Assembly (NCBI RefSeq): GCF_900116545.1
Contig: NZ_FPCK01000002.1
Coordinates: forward strand, 1-64,000
Length of the DNA: 64,000 nt
Direction: 5' to 3'
Origin: Devosia crocina
GTDB taxonomy: Bacteria > Pseudomonadota > Alphaproteobacteria > Rhizobiales > Devosiaceae
Below the pieces are notes generated by a model, which made no database searches, was not told the DNA's origin, and worked only from the letters and a program-made list of their open reading frames with translations. Within the stretch, counting starts at the first letter, position 1; every line of letters starts with the position of its first letter. This document shows positions 35,195 through 43,504 of the stretch, in pieces. The translations under genes were made by a program, and so were the position numbers.

Positions 35195-36985
35195 TTAGCG
35201 CGGAATGCGGGCGATGTCGGTCAGGCGAAACTGGACCTGCTCGCGGCCCTGGTAATGATCCAGCGAGAGGCTGCCCGCAAAATGCAGGGGCTGGTCGTTG
35301 TCGCGCAGGAGCATATCGCCGAGCGGCGTGCCGGCAGCGCGAAAAGCAATGGCCTTGAGCTTGGCTCCGTCTTCTGAGGCCAGCGAGAAGCTGACATGGC
35401 CTCCCTTGCCCACGACTTGCGGGAAGCGGGCGCGATGGGCGGGGAAAGCAAAGACCGGCCCTGGATTGCCTGAGCCGAAGGGCCCTGCCCGCTCGATCTT
35501 GTGCAGGAGATCGACACTAGCACCACGGGCGGTGAGTGCTGCATCGATCTTGAGAGCGGAAGCAGCACGGGCAGCCCCGACGCTTTGCGCGAGGTGTTCG
35601 GTAAGAAATGACCGGAAGCGTCCGAGATCGCCTGGGCGCAGGGAAACGCCGGCTGCCATGGCGTGCCCGCCCCCCTTGGGAACAAGTCCCGCCTCCACCG
35701 CCGCGATGACGGCGCGCCCGAGGTCGACACCGGGAACGGAGCGGCCGGAGCCGGTGCCCGTGCCATCGGGATGAAGCGCGATCGCGAAGGCGGGTCGCTC
35801 GAACCGCTCCTTGAGCCGAGCCGCTATCAGGCCGACAATGCCGGGGTGCCAATTGGCGGAAGCCAGAACCAGAACGGGCGGGCCCTCCCCGCCCCCGATC
35901 TCTGCCTCTGCCACCGCTGCCGCCTCTTGAACCGCTTCGACCTCGATGCGCTGGCGTTCGGAATTGAGTTCGTCGAGCTTGGCGGCGATCACGAGGGTCT
36001 GATGTTCATCATCAAGCGCCAGCAGCTGTGTGCCCAGCGCGGCATTGCCGATGCGCCCGCCGGCGTTGATGCGCGGTCCAATGAGAAAGCCGAGATGATA
36101 GGGATTGAGCGGCCCACTGACGCGAGCGGCAAGCGCAAGGGCGGCAATGCCCCTGTTATCGCCGCGGCGGGCGACCTCGAGCCCGCGAATGACGAAGGCG
36201 CGATTGAGCCCCACAAGGGGCACGACATCGCAAACGGTGCCGAGCGCCACGATATCGAGAAGGCGCAAAAGGTCCGGCAGGCCCGTGTCACCCCGCTGGC
36301 GCAAGGCGCGATTGACGGCGACGAGGACCATGAAGGTGACGCCGGCAGCGCAGAGATAGCCGAGGCCGGAGATATCATCGGGGCGATTGGGATTGACCAG
36401 AGCATTGGCCGGCGGCAGGTCGTGGTCGGACAGATGGTGGTCGATCACGAGCACATCGGCGCCGCGGGTGCGGGCATGGGCGATGGGATCATCGCTGGTG
36501 GTGCCGCAATCAAGCGTCACGATCAGGGTGGCGCCAGCATCGATGAGCTTGTCCATGGCGCCGATATTCGGGCCGTAGCCTTCAAAGATTCGATCAGGGA
36601 TATGGACCTGCGGCACGATGCCGAAATGGCCGAGATAGCGCGCCATCAGCGCGCAGGCGCTGGCGCCATCGACGTCGTAATCGCCGAAAAGCGCGATGGA
36701 TTCCTTGTCGGTTATGGCCTGGGCGAGGCGTTCGGCCAAGGCGTCCATATCCGTCAAGGTGGAAGGATCCGGCATCAAGGCGCGGATGGTGGGCTCTAGA
36801 TAGGCCTCGGCCGCATCGATATCGACACCACGACCGGCGAGGATGCGGGCGAGAATATCGGGAATGCCAGTGCGCTGGGCAATGGCGGTTGCGATACGGG
36901 CGCCGGCAACATCGAGCCGATCGACCCAGGCGCGGCCTTGCACCGATTGGGTCACGTCAAGGAAGTTGCGGCGAGTTTCCAGCAT
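35195..36985 (-). CDS. recJ: single-stranded-DNA-specific exonuclease RecJ
   Basis: 596 aa, the expected length. DHH-family motifs: GDYDVDG (residues ~101-107), LDCGTTS, VIDHHLSD (~176-183), INAGGRIG (DHHA1 region, ~312) and GGHAMAAG (~440), then an OB-fold C-terminal domain. It degrades 5' single-stranded DNA in RecF-pathway recombination and mismatch repair. It follows glpX in the same direction in a block (alaC, hom, glpX, recJ) that I recall as conserved in Rhizobiales. Confidence 0.96.
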   Translation of the reverse strand: MLETRRNFLDVTQSVQGRAWVDRLDVAGARIATAIAQRTGIPDILARILAGRGVDIDAAEAYLEPTIRALMPDPSTLTDMDALAERLAQAITDKESIALFGDYDVDGASACALMARYLGHFGIVPQVHIPDRIFEGYGPNIGAMDKLIDAGATLIVTLDCGTTSDDPIAHARTRGADVLVIDHHLSDHDLPPANALVNPNRPDDISGLGYLCAAGVTFMVLVAVNRALRQRGDTGLPDLLRLLDIVALGTVCDVVPLVGLNRAFVIRGLEVARRGDNRGIAALALAARVSGPLNPYHLGFLIGPRINAGGRIGNAALGTQLLALDDEHQTLVIAAKLDELNSERQRIEVEAVQEAAAVAEAEIGGGEGPPVLVLASANWHPGIVGLIAARLKERFERPAFAIALHPDGTGTGSGRSVPGVDLGRAVIAAVEAGLVPKGGGHAMAAGVSLRPGDLGRFRSFLTEHLAQSVGAARAASALKIDAALTARGASVDLLHKIERAGPFGSGNPGPVFAFPAHRARFPQVVGKGGHVSFSLASEDGAKLKAIAFRAAGTPLGDMLLRDNDQPLHFAGSLSLDHYQGREQVQFRLTDIARIPR

Positions 36986-37127
36986 GAAGGTGGTGTTAGG
37001 CGAATTCGCGGGAGGGGGGAAGAGGGTGTGACACGCTCTCGATCACGCTATGGAAAGGCCCCCTCACCCGTCTTGCCTCCTGTCTCCGAGAGGGAGAGGA
37101 ACAGCACCGCATTCCTGGACGAAACCT

Positions 37128-38114
37128 CTACCTGGCGTGCCGCGCCTTAATCCATCTTGTGGTCTGGCTCCAGGAGCGCATGACGACGGTGGAGGTTTCG
37201 ATGGAGCCGCGGCGGAGGCGAACGCCTTCGACAAGGGACCCGTCGGTGATGCCGGTGGCGGAAAAGAGGACGTCGCCGGCGGCCAATTCATGCACGGAAT
37301 AGATGCGGTGTAGATCGGTGATGCCCATTTCGCGGGCCTTGGCGCGCTTGTCGGGCGTATCGAGGATCAGCTTGCCCTGCATGTGTCCGCCGATGCAGCG
37401 CAGGGCCGCTGCAGCAAGGACCCCTTCGGGCGCGCCGCCCGAGCCAAGATAGATATCGACGCCGGTATCGGCCGTGTTGACGGCGTGGATAACGCCGGCA
37501 ATGTCGCCATCGCTGAGGAGCTTGACGGCCACGCCGGCGGTGCGCAGTTCTTCGATCAGACCCGCATGGCGGGGGCGGTCGAGGACGATGGCGGTAATCT
37601 CGGAGATCGGAACACCCTTCGCCTTGGCGAGCGCCCGCACATTTTCAGTGGCCGACCATTCGATGCTGACTGTCTCGGCTGCGTATTCGGCGCCGATGGC
37701 GAGCTTGTGCATGTAGACGTTGCGCGCGACGTTAAGCAGGCCCCCACGCTCGGCCATGGCGAGGACGACGAGGGAGTCGGGCTGGTTCTTGGCGCAAAGC
37801 GTGACGCCTTCGAGCGGATCGACCGCGATGTCGACTGCCGGCCCCTCCCCTACGCCGACCGGCTGACCTACGAAGAGATCATCGCACTCGAATTGCTCGC
37901 CCTCGCCGATCACGATCCGCCCGGCAATTCCGACGGTGTCGAGTTCCGCCTTCATGGCACTGACGGAGGCAAGATCGGCGGCCATTTCATCGCCCTTGCC
38001 TCGCCACTCGGCGGCAGCAATGGCCGCACGTTCAGTGACGCGGACCATTTCAAGGGTCAAGGTGCGGTGGAGGTTGGCCGGCGTTCGTGCGTCGTCGACC
38101 TTGCTGAGCTTCAT
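37128..38114 (-). CDS. glpX: class II fructose-1,6-bisphosphatase (GlpX) with unusual active-site residues
   Basis: 328 aa from ATG 38114. A GTG at 38153 overlaps the hom stop (GTGA) and is an alternative start adding 13 residues. Family motifs: LEMVRVTERAAIAAA, IVIGEGE (~69-73), VDPLEG (~98-103), YMHKL, YLGSGGAPEG (~200). Compared with the usual GEG.(R/I)DEAPM and DP(L/I)EGT, this protein has GEGEQFECDDL and DPLEGV: the Thr known in E. coli GlpX as catalytic is Val. It hydrolyses fructose-1,6-bisphosphate in gluconeogenesis if active. Confidence 0.9.
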   Translation of the reverse strand: MKLSKVDDARTPANLHRTLTLEMVRVTERAAIAAAEWRGKGDEMAADLASVSAMKAELDTVGIAGRIVIGEGEQFECDDLFVGQPVGVGEGPAVDIAVDPLEGVTLCAKNQPDSLVVLAMAERGGLLNVARNVYMHKLAIGAEYAAETVSIEWSATENVRALAKAKGVPISEITAIVLDRPRHAGLIEELRTAGVAVKLLSDGDIAGVIHAVNTADTGVDIYLGSGGAPEGVLAAAALRCIGGHMQGKLILDTPDKRAKAREMGITDLHRIYSVHELAAGDVLFSATGITDGSLVEGVRLRRGSIETSTVVMRSWSQTTRWIKARHAR

Positions 38115-38149
38115 GTCACCAGTCCCCAAGGGCCAGACGCCCAGGGGCG

Positions 38150-39658
38150 TCACAGCATTTCGATGCGTATCAACTGCGGTTCGCCAACTATGAACCCATC
38201 CTCCGCGATTTGCGCAAGCGCTTCGCGCACGTATGATTCCAAAGTCTGCTGGGTGATCATGACCACGGTGCGCGTCGCCGAGCCATCCGGAGCGACGGCT
38301 TTAGCTGTCAAATCGGAACGCTGGATGACAGAGTCGATGGAGATGCCCTTTTCGCCCATGCGCGTGGCGATCGCGGCCAGTGCACCCGGAACATCCTTGG
38401 CGGCGAGGCGGATATAAAAGCCGCCTTCATGGGCGCGGGAAGGGGCAGCGCGATAGGGTAGAAGTTCATCGCTCGGCACGCCAAGCGGGGGCACGCGAGT
38501 GCCGCGGGCGATGTCGAGAATATCGGACAGCACCGAGGAAGCGGTGGGCGGGCCGCCGGCGCCGGGGCCGGCCAGAAGCAATTCGTGCACGTGGTCGGTT
38601 TCAAGCGCCACGGCGTTCATGACGCCATCGACACCGGCAATGGCCGATCCCTTCGGCACAAAGGTGGGATGAACACGCTGCTCGACACCGTCTTCGGTGC
38701 GCTCGGCAATACCCAGAAGCTTGATCTTGTAGCCGAGGTCGGCGGCGACCTGAATATCGTGCTGGGTGATGCCGGAAATGCCTTCTACGCGCATCTTGTC
38801 CGGAGCGATCTCGTAACCGAAGCAGAGCGTGGAAAGGATCGATAGCTTGTGCGCTGTGTCGAAGCCCTCGACATCGAAGGTCGGGTCGGATTCGGCGTAG
38901 CCGAGGGCCTGCGCATCCTTGAGGCAATCGGCAAAGGTGATGCCTTCATTGCCCATGCGGGTCAGGATGTAGTTGCAGGTCCCGTTCATGATGCCGAAGA
39001 CCTTGGCGATCTGGGCAGAACCCAGGCCCTCGCGCAGAGTCTTGATCACAGGGATACCACCAGCCACTGCAGCTTCGAAGCCAAGCTGGGCGCCGGACTC
39101 TTCGGCAAGCTTGGCAAGGGTCACGCCGTGTTTGGCAAGAAGGGCCTTGTTGGCGGTAACCACTGGCCGGCCGATTTCGAGAGCGGATTTGACCGCCGCA
39201 TAGGCAGGACCATCCTCGCCACCGATGAGTTCGACGAAAAGATCGATGCTATCGGACTTGGCGAGCGCGACGGGATCGTCGAACCACTCGATGCCCGAAA
39301 TGTCGATGCCGCGATCGCGCGAACGCGAGCGGGCCGCAACCGCCGTCACCTGAAGCTGGCGTCCCAGCTTCTTGTTGAGTTCTGCACCATCCTTCTGGAG
39401 GATGCGGACCAGTGTCGCGCCGACATTGCCGAGCCCCGCGACGCCGATACGAAGGGGGCTCTGGGCCTCGGTCTCCCCGAACTCGGCCATTGCCTTGAGA
39501 ATGCGGGCACGGGTTTCACTGCGCGGCTCACGCCCGTCTCGCAGGTCAAAAACAAAGAGCGGATCACCAGCGACGATGCGCCCAAAACGGGTGGGAGTCC
39601 AACCGCGTACGGAAATGAAGGATTCGACGGACTGGCGGAAGGATTGAATATCACTCAT
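38150..39658 (-). CDS. hom: homoserine dehydrogenase with an N-terminal HTH-like extension
   Basis: 502 aa; usual homoserine dehydrogenases are 420-450. Residues ~68-502 are the enzyme: IGVAGLGNVGATLVRIL (NADP-binding), VTANKALLA, GGIPVIKTLREGL, GTCNYIL, then a C-terminal ACT domain (~415-490). It reduces aspartate semialdehyde to homoserine for Met/Thr synthesis; the ACT domain is the site of Thr feedback in relatives. Residues 1-60 (WTPTRFGRIVAGDPLFVF and RSETRARILKAMAEF) look like a small XRE-type HTH that I know as a stand-alone rhizobial protein. An internal ATG at 39490 (Met57) could start the enzyme alone. Confidence 0.93.
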   Translation of the reverse strand: MSDIQSFRQSVESFISVRGWTPTRFGRIVAGDPLFVFDLRDGREPRSETRARILKAMAEFGETEAQSPLRIGVAGLGNVGATLVRILQKDGAELNKKLGRQLQVTAVAARSRSRDRGIDISGIEWFDDPVALAKSDSIDLFVELIGGEDGPAYAAVKSALEIGRPVVTANKALLAKHGVTLAKLAEESGAQLGFEAAVAGGIPVIKTLREGLGSAQIAKVFGIMNGTCNYILTRMGNEGITFADCLKDAQALGYAESDPTFDVEGFDTAHKLSILSTLCFGYEIAPDKMRVEGISGITQHDIQVAADLGYKIKLLGIAERTEDGVEQRVHPTFVPKGSAIAGVDGVMNAVALETDHVHELLLAGPGAGGPPTASSVLSDILDIARGTRVPPLGVPSDELLPYRAAPSRAHEGGFYIRLAAKDVPGALAAIATRMGEKGISIDSVIQRSDLTAKAVAPDGSATRTVVMITQQTLESYVREALAQIAEDGFIVGEPQLIRIEML

Positions 39659-39771
39659 GGAGGCGACATCTGCATAGGAATTCGCCTAGCCGTCAATAGG
39701 ATTTTTGGCCACGGCACGGGGAGGAACCCTTCCGCAGAGAAATGGCTGCCCACCTCACCGCCGACCTGCCG

Positions 39772-40755
39772 CTATTCTGCCTTGGCAGCAGCAGCCGCCC
39801 GTCCGACCTCTGCGGCAACAGTGGGAAATCCCCAGCGCAGGGACACTGGCGTAACAGCGCCGCTGACTGCCATGGTAATGTCCTCGCCGATGATGCGCGT
39901 ATAGGCACCCTTTGCCACGAGTGGCGAAAGCTTGATCAGGTCCATGGCGAAAAACTCGTCTGTGGACTGCTGATCGTTGAAGAAGCTGAGCAGCATCTTG
40001 GCGGGTATGATGTCGAAATTCTCGTAGCTGACATAGTAGGCGATGCCAGTATCGTTGAGGACAGCGCCTTCCGGCGGCGGAGCGGGAACGAGGCCAATAT
40101 CGGCGAAAAGCTGCACGCGCGGATCACCCTCGAGCCGGACAGCCACTTGTCCATCATTGCGGTTGACGATGTTGGCGAACACAGTGCCCGCAGCGTCGGG
40201 ATATTTGCCGATCTCCGAAACGAGGAAGGTTTCCGTCTCTTCGACCAATGCTTCGGCCTCGGTCGAAAGACCAAGCGCGCGGCCAGTGAGCGTAACGATA
40301 TCCTGCCAACTCGCGAACCAGGCGCGATCGGGATAGGCAACCACAGGCGCGATATTGGAGAGCAGTGCATACTCGTCGGGGGTCAGACCGGAATATGGAG
40401 CAATGATGATATCGGGAGCAAGAGCAGCGATCGCCTCAATCGGCGGCTCAGTGGCGTTGGGGAGGATCACCGGTATGTCCATGCCCGCTTCAGCCAGCGC
40501 CTCTTCGGTCCAGGGCAGGAGACCGTCGGCGCCGCCACCATAGGCAAAAAACGGCATTCCGACCGGTGCTATCCCGAGATCGATCACTACATCCTGCGCA
40601 GACCAGCCCCAGGTGACGACGCGCTCGGGCTTGGCTTCGATCACAGTGGAGCCCAGCGCGTGTTCGACCGTCACCGGAAACACATCTTCGGCAAGAACCG
40701 GCACGACAAGCAAAGTCGAAAGCAGGACAGCCGGGGCCAAGGCATGAGCGTTCAT
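39772..40755 (-). CDS. iron-siderophore substrate-binding protein, tandem copy 2
   Basis: 327 aa with a signal peptide ending VLA-E (~23). Peripla_BP_2 fold: EAKPERVVTWGWSAQDVVIDLGIAPVGMPF, then ALAPDIIIAPYSGLTPDEYALLS. Its start overlaps the stop of copy 1 by 4 bases. The two share the same pattern throughout, e.g. PVGMPFFAYGGG/PVGIPFKSYGGG and SLRWGFP near the C-terminus, so they are tandem duplicates. No permease or ATPase is next to them; the importer at 28.6-32.5 kb could be the partner. Confidence 0.9.
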   Translation of the reverse strand: MNAHALAPAVLLSTLLVVPVLAEDVFPVTVEHALGSTVIEAKPERVVTWGWSAQDVVIDLGIAPVGMPFFAYGGGADGLLPWTEEALAEAGMDIPVILPNATEPPIEAIAALAPDIIIAPYSGLTPDEYALLSNIAPVVAYPDRAWFASWQDIVTLTGRALGLSTEAEALVEETETFLVSEIGKYPDAAGTVFANIVNRNDGQVAVRLEGDPRVQLFADIGLVPAPPPEGAVLNDTGIAYYVSYENFDIIPAKMLLSFFNDQQSTDEFFAMDLIKLSPLVAKGAYTRIIGEDITMAVSGAVTPVSLRWGFPTVAAEVGRAAAAAKAE

Positions 40756-41735
40756 TGTGTTTCGCTTTCGGTTCGAGTGACGGCATCGGCTGCGCCGGCA
40801 AGCACGTCGAGATAGTGCGGGAAGCCCCAGCGCAGCGAGAGTACGCTGGGCGGAGAAACGGAGGCGACCAGTTCCGTACCAACAAGCGCAGCAAGTCCGC
40901 CATTGGCAATGGACGGATGATTGGCTGCGTAGGAATTGCCCAGCCAGGCGTCGAGACTGGGCTGATCCTCGAAATAGGTGACGAAGATATCGCCCTCGAG
41001 CTCATCGAAGAGCTCATAACTTAGCGAATAGTAGAAGGCGCCGTCTTGAGAGGAGAGCGCATCCACGCTGGGGTCGAGCTTCATTCCGAGATCAGTGAGA
41101 AATTCCATGCGCGCATCGAGCGGCGCGTACACGGCCATGGCGCCATCGTAGTCATTGGCGCTGGCGAAAGTCACGTCCCCCAGCGCGGGGTGCTTGTCGA
41201 ACTCGGACTGTAGCCAGGCTGTCGTTTCGTCGACCAAGGCCTGTGCCTCGGCTTGCTTACCCATCGCCCTGCCGATGGTGATCGTCACATCCTGCCAGGG
41301 TGTGGACCACGGTTGGCCCGAATAGGCGACTGTGGGCGCAATTGCGGAGAGCAGCGCGTATTGGTCTTCGGTAATGCCAGAATAAACAGCCAGGATCAGA
41401 TCCGGCCGAAGCGCGGCGATCCTTTCAAAGGGGATGTCCCCGGTATCTGAAAGGATGACCGGAGGCTCAGACGCCGTTGCCAGGCTATCCTCAATCCAGG
41501 GCTGAATACCGTCTTCGCCGCCGCCATAGGACTTGAAGGGTATGCCTACGGGCATGGTGCCAAGGGCGATCACCGCATCCTCATTGCCCCAGCCCCATGT
41601 GACGATACGTTGCGGCTCCGCTTCTACGGTCGTTTTGCCCCACACGTGGGTCAGGGTGACGGGAAATTGCTGCGCAGAGGCCTCATGAGGCAGGAGCAGA
41701 ACGGATGTGAGCAGCAGAAGCGAGGCGAAGCGCAT
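40752..41735 (-). CDS. iron-siderophore substrate-binding protein, tandem copy 1
   Basis: 327 aa, signal peptide ending ASA-Q (~21). Shows EAEPQRIVTWGWGNEDAVIALGTMPVGIPF, RPDLILAVYSGITEDQYALLS and WQDVTITIGRAMG. Same length and layout as copy 2. The pair sits between hom and alaC in a block otherwise contiguous in related genomes as I recall it, so it looks like an insertion there. Likely captures ferric siderophores in the periplasm; the two may differ in ligand. Confidence 0.9.
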   Translation of the reverse strand: MRFASLLLLTSVLLLPHEASAQQFPVTLTHVWGKTTVEAEPQRIVTWGWGNEDAVIALGTMPVGIPFKSYGGGEDGIQPWIEDSLATASEPPVILSDTGDIPFERIAALRPDLILAVYSGITEDQYALLSAIAPTVAYSGQPWSTPWQDVTITIGRAMGKQAEAQALVDETTAWLQSEFDKHPALGDVTFASANDYDGAMAVYAPLDARMEFLTDLGMKLDPSVDALSSQDGAFYYSLSYELFDELEGDIFVTYFEDQPSLDAWLGNSYAANHPSIANGGLAALVGTELVASVSPPSVLSLRWGFPHYLDVLAGAADAVTRTESETQ

Positions 41736-41871
41736 GGGTCATCTTCTGAATGGATATGCCCTGTCCATACAAAAGCGGAGCGCTGCTGTCATGTAATTTT
41801 GGTCGTCCCGCATGTCGGGATCAACCCGGTGGAGTAGGCGGGGGCCAGATGCCCCCTACCCTTCCCCCTCG

Positions 41872-43086
41872 TCAGGCCTTGAGCGGCACGACATTGCCCT
41901 GATCGCCCTTGGTGCCGAGCAGCTTCTTGATATTGCGTGCGGCCTGGCGGATGCGCTGTTCGTTTTCGACAAAGGCGAGGCGGATATATTGGTCGCCATA
42001 TTCGCCGAAGCCAACGCCCGGAGCAACGCCGACGCCGGTTTCCTGAATCAGGAGCTTGGCGAATTCGAGCGAGCCGAGATGGGCGAACTGGGGTGGGATC
42101 GGGGCCCAGGCGAACATGGTGGCCTTGGGGACCGGAATGGTCCAGCCGGAGCGACCAAAGCTTTCGACCATGACGTCGCGGCGGTGCTTATAGACCTTGC
42201 GCACTTCCTCGATGACGTCGTCGGAGCCGTTGAGGGCGGCGACCGCGGCAACCTGGATGGGCGTGAACGCACCGTAATCAAGATAGGATTTCACCCGCGC
42301 GAGGGCTGCGATCAAGCGTTCATTGCCAACGGCGAAACCGACGCGCCAGCCCGGCATGGAATAGGTCTTGGACATCGAGGTGAACTCGACGGAAATATCG
42401 ATGGCGCCCGGCACCTGCAGGATCGAGGGCGGCGGATCCTTCTCATCGAAGTAGATCTCGGAATAGGCGAGATCGGAGAGGATAAGGATGTCGTTGGCCT
42501 TACAGTACTTGACGACCTCGGTGTAAAAATCGAGATCGGCCGTGTAAGCCGTGGGGTTAGCCGGATAGTTGAGCACCAGCGCGATGGGCTTGGGGATCGA
42601 GTGGCGAACGCCGCGATCGAGCGCACGCATGAAATCTTCGCCCGGATCGGCCGGCATGGAGCGGACGACGCCGCCGGACATGATGAAGCCGAAGGAATGG
42701 ATCGGATAGGTCGGGTTGGGCACCAGCACCACATCGCCCGGGGCGGTGATGGCGGAGGCCATGTTAGCAAAGCCTTCCTTGGACCCCAGAGTCGCGACGA
42801 CCTGGGTCTCGGGGTTGAGCTTCACGCCGAAACGGCGGCCGTAATAGCTAGCCTGTGCCTTGCGGAGGCCAGGAATGCCGCGCGAGGTGGAATAGCGATG
42901 GGTGCGCGGATCCTTCACCGTTTCCTGCAGCTTGGCCACGATATGCTCGGGCGTCGGCATATCGGGATTGCCCATGCCAAGGTCGATGATATCGACACCC
43001 TCGGCGCGCGCCTTGGCCTTGATCGGGTCGATATGGGCAAAAACATAAGGCGGCAGGCGGCGGATGCGATGGAAGACTTCGCTCAT
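41872..43086 (-). CDS. alaC: alanine aminotransferase, AlaC type
   Basis: 404 aa from the ATG at 43086 (GAGGAATAAA upstream). Fold-type I aminotransferase: RIRRLPPYVF at the start, GNPDMPTPEHI, YSTSRGIPGLR, GSKEGFANM, VPNPTYPIH, NYPANPT, SMSKTYSMPGWRVGF (PLP-binding Lys), and RLAFVENEQRIRQA (substrate Arg). It matches E. coli AlaC, the glutamate-pyruvate aminotransferase, almost motif for motif; such genes are often labelled LL-diaminopimelate aminotransferase. It makes alanine from pyruvate and glutamate. A 282-nt leader with an Ala-rich peptide and strong hairpin precedes it. Confidence 0.92.
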   Translation of the reverse strand: MSEVFHRIRRLPPYVFAHIDPIKAKARAEGVDIIDLGMGNPDMPTPEHIVAKLQETVKDPRTHRYSTSRGIPGLRKAQASYYGRRFGVKLNPETQVVATLGSKEGFANMASAITAPGDVVLVPNPTYPIHSFGFIMSGGVVRSMPADPGEDFMRALDRGVRHSIPKPIALVLNYPANPTAYTADLDFYTEVVKYCKANDILILSDLAYSEIYFDEKDPPPSILQVPGAIDISVEFTSMSKTYSMPGWRVGFAVGNERLIAALARVKSYLDYGAFTPIQVAAVAALNGSDDVIEEVRKVYKHRRDVMVESFGRSGWTIPVPKATMFAWAPIPPQFAHLGSLEFAKLLIQETGVGVAPGVGFGEYGDQYIRLAFVENEQRIRQAARNIKKLLGTKGDQGNVVPLKA

Positions 43087-43228
43087 TTTATTCCTCGGAA
43101 GGTCCATTTCGGACCCTGATCTGGTCGCGACGCGCGGTGGACGCTGCGCCTCAACTGAAGCGCCGATTATCGCGGAATTATGGTTTTGAACCGGTAAATG
43201 TCCCCGGAGGGACCGCAACGATCTATTC

Positions 43229-43268
43229 GGCTCTTCCCGGCCACCAGGGTGGCCACGCGGGAAGAGCT
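43229..43268 (-). promoter_or_regulatory. candidate attenuator hairpin in the alaC leader
   Basis: Read on the minus strand, GCTCTTCCC pairs with GGGAAGAGC (9 bp), and inside, after a 4-base bulge, GGCCAC pairs with GTGGCC around CCTG. The leader-peptide TAG stop lies at the foot of the 5' arm, so a ribosome there would prevent the outer stem. A second small hairpin (GTCCC/GGGAC) follows about 20 bases later. No T-run follows, so the mechanism may be other than a simple intrinsic terminator. Confidence 0.6.
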
Positions 43269-43368
43269 ATCGGGCGCTTGCCGCCGCCGCGGCAAAGGTA
43301 CCGGCAACAGCAATCACCTTGCCGGCGAGCGGAGCTCCAACCAATGCAACAGTGAATGGAGACACCAT
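43267..43368 (-). CDS. alanine-rich leader peptide upstream of alaC
   Basis: 33 codons from ATG 43368 to TAG 43269-43267, with AGGG about 10 bases upstream of the start. Eleven of 33 residues are Ala, and five Ala codons in a row (GCC GCG GCG GCG GCA) come just before the end, FAAAAASAR. The stop touches the hairpin at 43229-43268 and alaC begins 180 bases further on. I infer that a shortage of charged tRNA-Ala stalls the ribosome in the run and changes hairpin formation, raising alaC. It could also be the end of a longer unstarted frame, open upstream to 43536, but that part overlaps the divergent glycosyltransferase start. Confidence 0.55.
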   Translation of the reverse strand: MVSPFTVALVGAPLAGKVIAVAGTFAAAAASAR

Positions 43369-43504
43369 GTCTCTTGCCCTTCGAAGGTCATTTTTGTAAG
43401 GAATGCAACAATCGACAGGCCGTTCATAAATCCTTCGCAGGGTCTTGTAAATGGCCCCAAGGGCAACAACCTTCGGGGTTCGCGGCGTAGTGTGAGGTTG
43501 AGTC

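Noticed and set aside
37057-37107. CCCCCTCACCC..GAGAGGGAGAGG sequence
   Set aside because: Resembles the 48554 element in style, but arms are too imperfect to call a repeat on its own.
41812-43119. 435-codon plus-strand ORF
   Set aside because: Antisense over nearly all of alaC, with no ribosome binding site or recognised domain; alaC itself is certain from motifs.
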